A model generated the notes under the pieces. It saw nothing but the letters and a program-made list of their open reading frames with translations, did no database searches and was not told the origin of the DNA. 63,513 nt of DNA from Armatimonadota bacterium (GTDB taxonomy: Bacteria; Armatimonadota; Fimbriimonadia; Fimbriimonadales; Fimbriimonadaceae): assembly GCA_029781035.1 (NCBI GenBank), contig JAKOXK010000015.1, forward strand, positions 1 to 63,513, read 5' to 3'. Below are positions 1 through 7,905 of the stretch, piece by piece. The number at the start of each line of letters is the position of its first letter. The stretch's first letter is position 1. The translations under genes were made by a program, and so were the position numbers.

Positions 1-129
1 GACGTACTTGTTCTTTTCATCAATGTGCCGCTTTGAGAAGAGGAGTCGTGACCCGTCAGGGGACAGCTGCGTATCCCCGATGAACTCCATGCGCAGTAGA
101 TCCTCTGCCTGAACAAGGCGCTTTGACAT
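1..129 (-). CDS. S9-family peptidase (prolyl oligopeptidase/acylaminoacyl peptidase type), N-terminus only
   Basis: Reading leftwards from ATG at 129, 43 codons run off the window edge. The peptide contains AEDLLRM, QLSPDGSRLLFSKRHID and EKN, the opening of the beta-propeller domain of S9C acylaminoacyl peptidases, where SPDG marks the first propeller blades. Such enzymes cleave short or N-acylated peptides, and the serine hydrolase domain would lie beyond the window. The start is supported by a TAACCT hexamer six bases upstream. Family assignment from 43 residues is good but not certain; another WD40-like propeller protein is the alternative. Confidence 0.75.
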   Translation of the reverse strand, partial: MSKRLVQAEDLLRMEFIGDTQLSPDGSRLLFSKRHIDEKNKYV

Positions 130-135
130 GTGACG

Positions 136-141
136 AGGTTA
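136..141 (-). promoter_or_regulatory. -10 element of a leaderless promoter, S9 peptidase
   Basis: TAACCT ends six bases before the ATG at 129, so transcription would begin at or next to the start codon. There is no Shine-Dalgarno sequence between them. Confidence 0.5.
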
Positions 142-214
142 CTGCCTCGGAGCCGGGCCAATGGGCCGACCCTCGTCTGGGGAACGAAGGGCGCGACGGG
201 CGCTTTTCGTCGGG

Positions 215-616
215 TCAGAACCCGGTCATTACGGGATCGATGACTTGCTTGGGATCGGTAGGCGGACTGCAGATGTGCCCAGCGGCTTTCGAGAGGGCGG
301 CGGTTTCCTTGAGAGCCTCTCGTACGTGGCAGATCACGCGTTGCGTCAGCTCCTCCGTGTCCAAGCCCTGTAGGTCTGTCCTGATGACGATCTGGAGTTC
401 CTGAGCCAGATTTGAGTTGTCGAACCCTCGGAGCGAATCAACCTTCACCATGGGGCCCATGACCGGGATAGGCATGAGCAAGGGGCAAAGGCCACCTCCT
501 GGGTTGAGCTGAAAGCTTGTGACGTAGGGCACAAGCTTGTGCTTCCCACTGTCGGGCCGAACCGGGGTGGTCGGACTTCCCAACACGATGCTGGCTACAA
601 TAATGCCCAGAGTCAT
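215..616 (-). CDS. hypothetical small exported protein
   Basis: A 133-residue protein starting at ATG 616, preceded by GGAG eight bases upstream. The first 15 residues (MTLGIIVASIVLG) are hydrophobic and could be a short signal or anchor. The rest is soluble and has two isolated cysteines. I recognise no family. It lies on the same strand as the S9 peptidase but 86 bases before it and probably has its own promoter. It could be a lineage-specific protein; coding status is moderately supported by start context and length. Confidence 0.45.
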   Translation of the reverse strand: MTLGIIVASIVLGSPTTPVRPDSGKHKLVPYVTSFQLNPGGGLCPLLMPIPVMGPMVKVDSLRGFDNSNLAQELQIVIRTDLQGLDTEELTQRVICHVREALKETAALSKAAGHICSPPTDPKQVIDPVMTGF

Positions 617-762
617 GGCTTAGCTCCGTCAGTCCAGTATTGTGGCAAATCTCCGCGTGCCTGAGGCCAATGGCCGCGAAAGTGTCATCAATAGAAGGTA
701 CGACGCCGTGAACGCTCGAAACGTTACGCTCCTTTTGTCTTGGTGTCGGAGGCCGCCTCTGT

Positions 763-768
763 CACAAT
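763..768 (+). promoter_or_regulatory. -10 element of a leaderless promoter, purS
   Basis: CACAAT ends six bases before the purS ATG at 775. It matches TATAAT at four of six positions, and its spacing matches the other promoters here. Confidence 0.4.
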
Positions 769-774
769 CTGCCC

Positions 775-1008
775 ATGGTCACTGTGCGCGTGTTCATCAC
801 TTTGAAGCCGTCTCTGCTCGACTCGGCCGGACGCACTGTGGCGGAGTCGCTCCACAAGTTGGGGTTCGACCAAGTCGAAGGGGCCCGGATCGGAAAGATG
901 ATTGAACTCCATCTTCGGGAGTTCGACGATCAAGGGGTCAAAGCCATGTGCGACAAACTCCTGGCGAATCCGGTCATTGAGGACTATCGCTATGAGGTCG
1001 TCGCGTGA
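775..1008 (+). CDS. purS: phosphoribosylformylglycinamidine synthase subunit PurS
   Basis: A 77-residue protein with the PurS pattern: MVTVRVFITLKPSLLDSAGRTV at the start, a central LHKLGFDQVEGARIGK stretch and a C-terminal ANPVIEDYRYEV. PurS bridges PurL and PurQ in the split form of FGAM synthase, step four of de novo purine synthesis. Its stop overlaps the GTG start of purQ by four bases, so the two are translationally coupled. purL is not in the window. Length and motifs fit the family; confidence is high. Confidence 0.93.
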   Translation: MVTVRVFITLKPSLLDSAGRTVAESLHKLGFDQVEGARIGKMIELHLREFDDQGVKAMCDKLLANPVIEDYRYEVVA

Positions 1009-1688
1009 ACGTCGCGATTATTCGGTTCCCAGGCTCTAACTGCGATCAAGACGCTCTTTGGGCCTTGCGTGGGCCGGTCGGCGTTGAGGCCGAATACGTC
1101 TGGTACGAATCGACCAGCCTCCAAGGCTTTGATGCCGTGTTCGTCCCGGGTGGGTTTTCGTACGGCGATTATCTGCGTTGCGGCGCGGTGGCCGCTAGGG
1201 CGCCGATCATGGCTGAAGTCGGCCGTTTTGCGGCTGAAGGGAGGCCCGTCATCGGCGTCTGCAACGGATTCCAGGTTCTTTGCGAGGCTGGCCTGTTGCC
1301 TGGCGCTCTTCTGCTCAACGAGAAGCAGAAATTCCTGTGCCAAGACGTGTGGCTCCGCGCGGATAGCCGTCGGTCGGTGTGGACAAAGGACGTCGACCAG
1401 CTCCTACGTGTTCCGATCGCCCACGGCGAAGGACGGTTCGTCTGCGACGCAGACACCTTGGCTCGGCTTCAAGACCACGACCTGGTGGCTTTCCGTTATG
1501 TGGATCAGGAAGGTAGGACCACCCCCGAAGGCAATCCCAACGGTTCCATGGATTCAATCGCCGGTGTCGTGAACGATCGGGGAAACGTGCTGGGTCTCAT
1601 GCCCCACCCTGAGCGGGCGTCGAATCCACTTTTGGGCTCGGTGGACGGCCTCGTGATCCTACGGGCTTTGGCGTACGTCTCTGCCTGA
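1005..1688 (+). CDS. purQ: phosphoribosylformylglycinamidine synthase glutaminase subunit PurQ
   Basis: A 227-residue class I glutamine amidotransferase that supplies ammonia to PurL for FGAM synthesis. The N-terminus (IIRFPGSNCDQDA) and VPGGFSYGDYLRCGA are diagnostic of PurQ. The nucleophile is Cys86 in GVCNGFQVL, and the His201/Glu203 pair lies in MPHPERAS near the end. The GTG start at 1005 overlaps the purS stop (GTGA). The split PurS/PurQ arrangement is typical of Gram-positive bacteria and many other phyla, and differs from the single large PurL of gammaproteobacteria. Confidence 0.96.
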   Translation: MNVAIIRFPGSNCDQDALWALRGPVGVEAEYVWYESTSLQGFDAVFVPGGFSYGDYLRCGAVAARAPIMAEVGRFAAEGRPVIGVCNGFQVLCEAGLLPGALLLNEKQKFLCQDVWLRADSRRSVWTKDVDQLLRVPIAHGEGRFVCDADTLARLQDHDLVAFRYVDQEGRTTPEGNPNGSMDSIAGVVNDRGNVLGLMPHPERASNPLLGSVDGLVILRALAYVSA

Positions 1689-1780
1689 CAGAGGGCACGC
1701 TGGAACTCAGAACTGTTTGTCCGGGTACCATTCATGCCTCCAACCGAACCAATTCTTTTCCGAGAATTGTCCCTAGAACG

Positions 1781-2530
1781 ATGATGAGATTAGCTGTCAC
1801 GATCGCGATGCTGTCATCAGCCGTCCTTTCGATGGCCCAGTCCGAGGCCGGACGGGTTATCGGCAAGCTTGGCCAGACGATTGACGAGGCGCCGATCCGA
1901 TCAGCTGCGAGCAGTAAAGCGCGCGTATACTACAACACCAAGAAGTACCAGTACCTCATCGTTAACGCCACCAAGCACGAAGGTTGGCTCTCGGTAGTCT
2001 TGCAGAACGGCCGAAGCGGCTACATCGAGGCCGACAAAGTGGCCAAGTTGCCGTACGATGTGCGCGTCAAGTCTCAACCCGATCCCGAGACTCCGACAGC
2101 CCCTTCGACGCGGTCGGCCGGTAACTCGACCTCTCGGTCGGGCACAGCCAAGCAGCAGATGCTTGATTACTCCTTCCAGTTCATCGGGACGCCGTACAAG
2201 TACGGTGGCACCGACATGCAGAAGGGTGTCGACTGTTCAAGCTTCGTGCAACAGCTGTTCGGCAAAATCGGTGTTGACCTCCCGAGGACGGCTCGCGAGC
2301 AAGTCTTGGTCGGCCACCCCGTCGAACGACTCGAAGAGCTTCAGCCGGGTGATAGGCTCTACTTTTGGGACAGCAAACGAGGCTATGTGGGCCACACCGG
2401 CATCTTCCTTGGTTTCCGGGATGGACACGCCTTCTTCATCCACTCAAGTTCCAGCCGCAAGGGCGTCGAGACGGACGATCTCGCTAACCCGAAGTGGCGG
2501 AAGATCCTTTTTGCTGCACGCCGAGACTGA
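1781..2530 (+). CDS. secreted SH3-domain NlpC/P60 cysteine peptidase
   Basis: 249 residues: a signal peptide (about 1-20, ending SMAQ), a bacterial SH3-like region (25-92), a Ser/Thr/Pro-rich linker (95-122) and an NlpC/P60 domain (125-249). Catalytic Cys152 lies in GVDCSSFVQ, His205 in GHTGIFLG and the polar third residue His221 in FIHSSSS. Such enzymes cut D-gamma-glutamyl-diaminopimelate bonds in peptidoglycan stem peptides. The convergent dgcN/dgcA-like pair next door could use the released dipeptides, although that link is inference. Two ATGs are adjacent, and I took the first. Confidence 0.9.
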   Translation: MMRLAVTIAMLSSAVLSMAQSEAGRVIGKLGQTIDEAPIRSAASSKARVYYNTKKYQYLIVNATKHEGWLSVVLQNGRSGYIEADKVAKLPYDVRVKSQPDPETPTAPSTRSAGNSTSRSGTAKQQMLDYSFQFIGTPYKYGGTDMQKGVDCSSFVQQLFGKIGVDLPRTAREQVLVGHPVERLEELQPGDRLYFWDSKRGYVGHTGIFLGFRDGHAFFIHSSSSRKGVETDDLANPKWRKILFAARRD

Positions 2531-2539
2531 GTGGTGCCA

Positions 2540-3568
2540 TCAAGCCATAACGGCGTCCACAAGGACTTGGCCACCGCTTCGCACGGGGTCGCACACCGGC
2601 AGTCCGGTCTCTTGATGTGCGGACTCGACCGCTTTTTGTGCCTCCATGGGTGATAGATGTCCGGTGTTAAGGGCGATGGCCGCGACCTTGGCTTGGGGAA
2701 AGACGCCGCATGCCGCCGCTAAGTCCTCGTAGAGCTTGGAGATCTTGGTGAGGGGCGGGACGGCAACCCACGGGTGCCTCGGAAGATGAGTCATTCCAGC
2801 CCGGTGACAAAGGACCATGTGTGTCGGGCACGATCCCCTGAGCAGCGGCAAGTTCGCGGAACTGCTCGGGTGGATCAACGAACCTTGTCCCTCAATGATG
2901 GTCAGTTCAGAACTTGGGTATTGGCAGACTTCACGCTCAATAGCTCCCGATGCGAAGTCGAGGCGCACCGCATCCAGCGCGACTCCAGCTCCACTGATCA
3001 CAATGCCAATCTGACCAGTCGCGACGAAAGCAGTCTCAATGCCCCGTTCGCGGGCTGACTTGGCCATTTCAAGTCCAGCCGTCATCTTCCCCACGCTCAT
3101 GTCAGTGCCAATCATCAGCACGCGCCGGTTCGCTAGGTGGCGGGCTTCTGCCTTGCCGACCCCAAGACCCTCTGGTTCGCACCGGACGTCCCAGACAAAC
3201 TGGCCGTCCGGCAGTTGGGGGTACCGGGGAGCCAAGCGATCGTGAAGCCCGTTCACCAAACTCATTCCCAGCTCAATGGCGCGGTCCAGTGCCGGAGACC
3301 ATTCCGCAGGGATCAATCCTCCCGGCGGCGCTATTCCGAGAACCAGCACATTGGCACCCAACTGCGCCGCATCGTCCGTCGTCGCCACGATTGGACAGTC
3401 TCGATCGATTCCTGTGAGGAACCTTGAATCCTCGCCCGCGTGGGTCGGATCAATCATGCAGACCACGGTGTTCTGCGAATACCGCAAGATGCCAAGACCC
3501 ATCTTCCCCGTCCGATTCTCAAACGCTTGATCCATGTAAAGCGCGAGGCGGTGGTCGGAGCGGAGCAT
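2540..3568 (-). CDS. DUF1611 family protein, DgcN-like
   Basis: 342 residues with an N-terminal alpha/beta domain (about 25-145) and a P-loop-like segment GTDMSVGKMT (154-163), followed by GATGQIG- and EGQGSL-type motifs of DUF1611 proteins. It follows the epimerase gene by 24 bases on the same strand, forming a two-gene operon. From memory of the literature, DUF1611 DgcN paired with an enolase-superfamily DgcA converts D-glutamate to L-glutamate through an N-acetyl intermediate. The pairing here supports that role but does not prove the substrate. An older reading is a generic nucleotide-binding protein. Confidence 0.8.
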   Translation of the reverse strand: MLRSDHRLALYMDQAFENRTGKMGLGILRYSQNTVVCMIDPTHAGEDSRFLTGIDRDCPIVATTDDAAQLGANVLVLGIAPPGGLIPAEWSPALDRAIELGMSLVNGLHDRLAPRYPQLPDGQFVWDVRCEPEGLGVGKAEARHLANRRVLMIGTDMSVGKMTAGLEMAKSARERGIETAFVATGQIGIVISGAGVALDAVRLDFASGAIEREVCQYPSSELTIIEGQGSLIHPSSSANLPLLRGSCPTHMVLCHRAGMTHLPRHPWVAVPPLTKISKLYEDLAAACGVFPQAKVAAIALNTGHLSPMEAQKAVESAHQETGLPVCDPVRSGGQVLVDAVMA

Positions 3569-3592
3569 AGGCCCGAGAGTACCTGCCAGTAT

Positions 3593-4639
3593 CTAGCCTT
3601 CACCTTCGAGAAGGGTGCTTCCGTGGCCCGGCTTCTCTGATGGTTGGACGATGCCCTCTTCAAGGGTGCATCCCTGGGCTGGATCGGGTGACAGGTTGAG
3701 GTGCGAATCAAGATCGATGTGGTCGAACAAGGCGCCGATCGAGGCTCCCGCCGAGATTGCGATAGACGACTCACCCATACAACCAATCATCGTGCCGAGG
3801 CCATGGGCGCGCGCTGTTGCCACGAGACGGAGCGCCTCCGTGATCCCGCCAGTCTTCATCAACTTCAGGTTTACTCCATCGCACCTGTCGGCAATGTTCG
3901 GCACATCGTGACTGGTTTGGACGCTCTCGTCGAGAAAAAGCGGAAGTGATCGGTGACGGAAGAGTTCGGGCAGTTCATCCTCACACCCTGCGGCCAGCGG
4001 CTGCTCGACGTAGTCGCAACCCTGGTCGGCTAGCCAGCCGATCATGGTCTTGGCATCGGCCAATGACCATCCACCGTTGGCGTCGACCCTGAGGCGGGGC
4101 GAGAACGGCTTCGCCGCCTCCTGTGCTGCGAGGTACGACTCCACGTCCGACTCGATTCCGGCAGGATTGCCCAACTTGATCTTCAAGCACTTCGCCTTGG
4201 TTACCTCGAGAATCTCGGGAACCCGCTCCCGAATGACAGGAACAGGATTAATGCCCAAAGTCACGCTGGTCGGTACTGATGGCCGGTCGAGCCCGAGCAG
4301 TTGATAGAGTGGCATCCGCGCTCGCTTGCCGATCCAATCCCACAGAGCCGTGTCGAGTGCGGCCATTGCCGCCGGATTCAGACGTTCATGCGCCATTGCC
4401 TCCCAGACACGGGCCGGTCCGCGCCGAAGGTCGACCCGGTCCACCACCTGGCGCAACTGGGACTCTGCCTCGGCAGCGAGCGTTTCGTCAAATCCCGTGC
4501 CCGGAGCGCATTCGCCGACCCCTGTGTGGACCCCGTCGCTGACAAAAGCGAAAAGATTGAGGCTGCCCGTACTGGTTCCTCGACTGATCTGGAGTGGGTA
4601 ACGCTTGGTGACCTTGACTGTCTTGAATCGGACCGTCAT
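3593..4639 (-). CDS. dipeptide epimerase / N-acyl amino acid racemase-like enolase-superfamily enzyme (DgcA/AEE type)
   Basis: 348 residues, muconate-lactonising subgroup of the enolase superfamily. Catalytic lysines lie in LKIKLG (153-155). Metal ligands are Asp186 (VDANGGW), Glu212 (VEQP) and Asp237 (DES), with Lys259-Lys262 in KLMKTGG opposite and a GCMGES loop near 300. These match L-Ala-D/L-Glu epimerases of murein peptide recycling and DgcA. First gene of an operon with DUF1611; its promoter hexamer TAGGCT lies seven bases before the ATG. Dipeptide versus N-acetyl-glutamate specificity cannot be told from sequence. Confidence 0.88.
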   Translation of the reverse strand: MTVRFKTVKVTKRYPLQISRGTSTGSLNLFAFVSDGVHTGVGECAPGTGFDETLAAEAESQLRQVVDRVDLRRGPARVWEAMAHERLNPAAMAALDTALWDWIGKRARMPLYQLLGLDRPSVPTSVTLGINPVPVIRERVPEILEVTKAKCLKIKLGNPAGIESDVESYLAAQEAAKPFSPRLRVDANGGWSLADAKTMIGWLADQGCDYVEQPLAAGCEDELPELFRHRSLPLFLDESVQTSHDVPNIADRCDGVNLKLMKTGGITEALRLVATARAHGLGTMIGCMGESSIAISAGASIGALFDHIDLDSHLNLSPDPAQGCTLEEGIVQPSEKPGHGSTLLEGEG

Positions 4640-4646
4640 TGGTCAG

Positions 4647-4652
4647 AGCCTA
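4647..4652 (-). promoter_or_regulatory. -10 element of a leaderless promoter, epimerase operon
   Basis: TAGGCT ends seven bases before the ATG at 4639, with no Shine-Dalgarno sequence between. Confidence 0.5.
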
Positions 4653-4689
4653 CCTGGGACGGGTTGGGGTCCGGTCAAGGCACGTCCCC

Positions 4690-5433
4690 TCAAAGCAGGC
4701 TGCGAAGGTCCATCCCGCCATTCAGGCCAGCGGGGATCACGGTCTCGACCCCTGTCAAGACGAGGAACGTGTCGCAGCCAGCGGCTTGACCGCAAGCGAT
4801 GTCCGTGTCGAGACGGTCACCCACTACCAGAGTCTCTCCCCGATCGACGCCTGCTTCTTCCATGGCCCACTCGGCTATCCCGGGCATGGGCTTTCCAATC
4901 ACAGTCGGTTGGCAGCCGCTAGCGGTCTCGATGCTGGCCACGATCGCTCCAGCACCCGGTTGAAGTCTGCCGCCTTCCAGCGGAAATGTCGCGTCCAGGT
5001 TGGTCGCTAGGAACTCGGCGCCGTTCCTGACAAACGTGGATGCCTTTTCAAGCCACTCATAGCTGAAAGTTCGGCAGATTCCGGCGACGACGGCATCAGG
5101 TCGGTTCTGCCCAAGGTTGACGCCGCTCTCTTCGAGCGTCTTGGCGAACGGTTCCTCACCGACCAAGAAGACTTCCCGGTATTTCCGCTGAAGGCAGTAG
5201 CGCGCCGACAACGGTCCCGAACCGTAAACCCAATCAGGCTGGCTTGGCACTCCCATGTGGGTCAGAATCGCGGAGACTTGGATCGCCCGCGCGGCGGAAT
5301 TGTTGGTCAGAAAGCGAACCATAGATCCCCTACGGAGGATTTCGGTGATGATCTGAGGTACGTGGGGCAAGACTTGTCGGCCACGATAGATCGTCCCGTC
5401 TAGGTCGAACAGGTACAGGCCGTACTGCTTCAC
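4690..5433 (-). CDS. HAD-superfamily phosphatase, NagD/PNPase-like
   Basis: 247 residues from a GTG at 5433 that overlaps the stop of the prenyl synthase (GTGA). HAD motif I is FDLDGT with Asp10/Asp12, motif II TNNS (43-46), then GKPMPG (180-185) and motif IV VGDRLDTDI (204-212), with the large C2 cap of the NagD family between. Members dephosphorylate sugar phosphates, nucleotides or phosphoglycolate; the substrate is unknown here. Its coupling to menG and prenyl synthase hints at isoprenoid-phosphate or housekeeping salvage, which is speculation. A longer start lies inside the upstream gene and is rejected. Confidence 0.85.
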   Translation of the reverse strand: MKQYGLYLFDLDGTIYRGRQVLPHVPQIITEILRRGSMVRFLTNNSAARAIQVSAILTHMGVPSQPDWVYGSGPLSARYCLQRKYREVFLVGEEPFAKTLEESGVNLGQNRPDAVVAGICRTFSYEWLEKASTFVRNGAEFLATNLDATFPLEGGRLQPGAGAIVASIETASGCQPTVIGKPMPGIAEWAMEEAGVDRGETLVVGDRLDTDIACGQAAGCDTFLVLTGVETVIPAGLNGGMDLRSLL

Positions 5434-6440
5434 GCCTCGCGCCCAACCACAAACGTTGCGACCGACTGGAGCAGCGATCGATAGTGCGAGGGCGGGACAC
5501 TGGACAGGCTGTCCAGAGCCAATCGAGCCTCTCGGTCCGCTGCCTCTTCGGCCGTTCGAAAGGCCCCGCGCTCGTCCATCCACCGTGCGATTTCTTCGAG
5601 TTCAGTGTCGGTGACTCCATTGCCAAAGCGGGACTCCGTGGCGACCGCTTCGGTTGAGTCGAGCCGCTCTCGAAGATAGATGAGGGGAAGCGTCGCCTGC
5701 CCGTCACGAAAGTCGGTCGCCCTCGGCTTCCCCGTCTTCGTGTGGTCGCCGCGATAGTCGAGGAGGTCGTCGACAATCTGGAACGCCATACCGAGGTGGT
5801 GACCGTAGCGCGTCAGAGCGTCTTCCTCAGCCGTCGATGAGCCTGCGACCATGGCGCCGACCCGACACGCGCAAGCGATGAGGGACGCTGTCTTCTTCTC
5901 CAGGACGTCGCGGTGTTCGGCTTCTCCGAGGTCAAAATGCCCTCGGCACTCCAGTTCACGGACCTCGCCTTCGGCCAGATCCACGACCGCCCCACTGACA
6001 GCACGAATAATACCGAGGTCTCCGTCCATGGCCAGCAGCCGCATCGCTCTTGCCAGAAGCACGTCGCCGCTCAGGATCGCCGCCGTATTGCCGTGTAGGC
6101 TTGCAGCCGTCGGGTGGCCTCGGCGAGTGTCAGCTTCGTCGATCACGTCGTCATGCACCAAGGTTGCCATGTGAACCATCTCGAGGCTCGACCCGAGTTT
6201 GACGAGCCGTGATGGATCGACCGGGCGACCAGTCGCGAGGGCCGAAACGACGACCAGTGCAGGCCGGAGCCGCTTCCCACCAGCCTGCAGCGTGACGCTC
6301 CCGACGCTCTCGACGGTGGCGACAACGCTTCGGGTTTGCTCCGCGAGCTCGCTTTCCACCGAGCTCATCAGTGCGGAAAGATCCGTGATCACGTTGTCGG
6401 GAACCTGGCACTTGAGGGCACCGAAGAGTCCAGCCGTCAT
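5430..6440 (-). CDS. long-chain polyprenyl diphosphate synthase (menaquinone side chain)
   Basis: 336 residues, trans-prenyltransferase fold. The first Asp-rich motif is DDVID (97-101) and the second DDLLD (224-228), with GGKRLRP at 54-60 binding IPP. The residue five before the first motif is Ala92; a small residue there generally allows long products (C35-C40), so a heptaprenyl/octaprenyl synthase is inferred. The ATG at 6440 shares a base with the menG stop (TGATG). Together with menG it would build and methylate menaquinone at the membrane. Confidence 0.88.
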   Translation of the reverse strand: MTAGLFGALKCQVPDNVITDLSALMSSVESELAEQTRSVVATVESVGSVTLQAGGKRLRPALVVVSALATGRPVDPSRLVKLGSSLEMVHMATLVHDDVIDEADTRRGHPTAASLHGNTAAILSGDVLLARAMRLLAMDGDLGIIRAVSGAVVDLAEGEVRELECRGHFDLGEAEHRDVLEKKTASLIACACRVGAMVAGSSTAEEDALTRYGHHLGMAFQIVDDLLDYRGDHTKTGKPRATDFRDGQATLPLIYLRERLDSTEAVATESRFGNGVTDTELEEIARWMDERGAFRTAEEAADREARLALDSLSSVPPSHYRSLLQSVATFVVGREA

Positions 6441-7156
6441 CACCGCTTTGTTCCCCAGTGCATGGCGACGTTTCCGAAGTACAGTTTTCTGAATCCCACG
6501 GACGTGAGTCCAGCTGCTTCGAGCAGCTGCGCCAACTCGACTGCATCCACGAAACGGGACGTGCTCTTTGGCAGGTACGCATAGGCCTCGGGTTTTCCGA
6601 AAAGTCTGCCGAGAAGAGGTACAAGGAAGCGGAACGCCTTGTCTGAGACCCAACCGGCCCAACCCTTGGATCGGGTCATGTCGAGACAGGCGAACCGGCC
6701 CCCTGGTCGAAGTACGCGCGCTGCCTCGCCGATCGCGGCGTTCAAGTCCGGCACGTTCCTCAAGCCCCAGCCCACTGTCACGGCGTCAAAGCTAGCTGAG
6801 GCAAACGGGACTAAGCACGCGTCACCGAGAAGCAGGCCCGCTTTAACCTTGGGGACCGCCAGCCTTAACATCGGCTCAGCGAAGTCCAAGCCGGCGACGG
6901 TTCCCTCGGTGCCGACCGCTCGTCTGAGTGGGATCAGGAAGTCACCTGTCCCGCAACAGAGGTCCAAGGCGCGGGCCCCGGGACTGAGACTCAGGCGGCG
7001 CACGGCTGCCGAACGCCACCGACGGTGCATGCGACAGCTCATCAGGCTGTTGAGAAGGTCGTAAGTGGGCGCGATCTCAGAGAACATGCCCTTGACGGCC
7101 TGTCTTTTCTCTTCGCCCTCCACTGCCCACGGCCTCTTGTCAGCCTGTGTCGCCAT
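6440..7156 (-). CDS. menG: demethylmenaquinone methyltransferase MenG/UbiE
   Basis: 238 residues of the UbiE/COQ5 family. The N-terminal FSEIAPTYDLLNSLMS signature, SAM-binding LDLCCGTGDF, the VGWGLRNVPD segment and YLPKSTSRF are all present. It transfers a methyl group from S-adenosylmethionine to demethylmenaquinone. First gene of an overlapping operon with prenyl synthase and a HAD phosphatase. No ubiquinone gene is present, so the menaquinone role is preferred. A TAGAAT hexamer lies 11 bases before the ATG. Confidence 0.93.
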   Translation of the reverse strand: MATQADKRPWAVEGEEKRQAVKGMFSEIAPTYDLLNSLMSCRMHRRWRSAAVRRLSLSPGARALDLCCGTGDFLIPLRRAVGTEGTVAGLDFAEPMLRLAVPKVKAGLLLGDACLVPFASASFDAVTVGWGLRNVPDLNAAIGEAARVLRPGGRFACLDMTRSKGWAGWVSDKAFRFLVPLLGRLFGKPEAYAYLPKSTSRFVDAVELAQLLEAAGLTSVGFRKLYFGNVAMHWGTKR

Positions 7157-7167
7157 GCTTAGTCGTC

Positions 7168-7173
7168 ATTCTA
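7168..7173 (-). promoter_or_regulatory. -10 element with very short leader, menG operon
   Basis: TAGAAT ends 11 bases before the menG ATG, predicting a leader of about five bases. Confidence 0.5.
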
Positions 7174-7281
7174 CCGAAGGTGCCTCCTGAAGTTTCAGAA
7201 CAAAGTGAAACTTAGGCGTTTGTCACCAGCATGGGGCGACAAATGCGCTCCGGCGCAACCCTGAGGTCTTTCCTGGCATAG

Positions 7282-7287
7282 TAATGT
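7282..7287 (+). promoter_or_regulatory. -10 element of a leaderless promoter, NfeD/flotillin operon
   Basis: TAATGT ends six bases before the ATG at 7294. Confidence 0.5.
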
Positions 7288-7293
7288 AGTGGA

Positions 7294-7896
7294 ATGTTCG
7301 CTGCGTACATTGTGGCGGCCATAGTGGGTGGGGGCTTAATCTTGTTCGCGGCATTTGCGGGATTAGGGTCCCATGCCGACGTCAGCCATGGAGATATCGG
7401 ACACGAGGCGGGGCCCCAGCATTTGGAGGCTCAAGACTCGGATCACGGTTCCGACGGCGACCAGGGCGCAGGAGCCGTCTGGCTACCCTTCTTCTCCATT
7501 CGGTTTTGGACTTACACGATCGCGACGTTCGGGCTTGTCGGCTCGATCCTCACCTTGACACGCGTATGCCCTGAACCCTTGACTCTCGTCATCTCGGTGT
7601 GTTCGGGAGTCTTCATGGGAGTTCTGGCGGCCTTCATCGTCCGAATCTTGGGATTGGCGGCGCGCACGAGCGAAGCGGCGGAGACAGACTTCATGGGTGC
7701 CATGGCGAAGGTCACCGTCGCCATCCGCGATGGGCTTCCGGGCAAAGTCCGCACCACCGTGCGCGGAGACATCATCGATCTCGTTGCCTTGAGTGACTCC
7801 GGGGGCACGATCGAACAGGGCCAAGAGGTCATGATCGTTGGGATCGAAGGGGACAAAGCCCGAGTGGCTTTGCAGTCGGAGTACTTGGGAGAATGA
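7294..7896 (+). CDS. NfeD/YqiJ-like membrane protein
   Basis: 200 residues: an N-terminal transmembrane helix (3-25), a His/Asp-rich loop (27-58), two further helices (about 67-88 and 94-118) and a C-terminal beta-rich OB-like domain (130-200) with IVGIEGDKARV. This matches short NfeD-type partners encoded next to flotillins. It stands nine bases before two flotillin genes, so it probably organises the same membrane microdomain. The His-rich loop might bind metal, which is speculation. Promoter hexamer TAATGT lies just upstream. Confidence 0.75.
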   Translation: MFAAYIVAAIVGGGLILFAAFAGLGSHADVSHGDIGHEAGPQHLEAQDSDHGSDGDQGAGAVWLPFFSIRFWTYTIATFGLVGSILTLTRVCPEPLTLVISVCSGVFMGVLAAFIVRILGLAARTSEAAETDFMGAMAKVTVAIRDGLPGKVRTTVRGDIIDLVALSDSGGTIEQGQEVMIVGIEGDKARVALQSEYLGE

Positions 7897-7905
7897 TCCA
7901 ATCAA

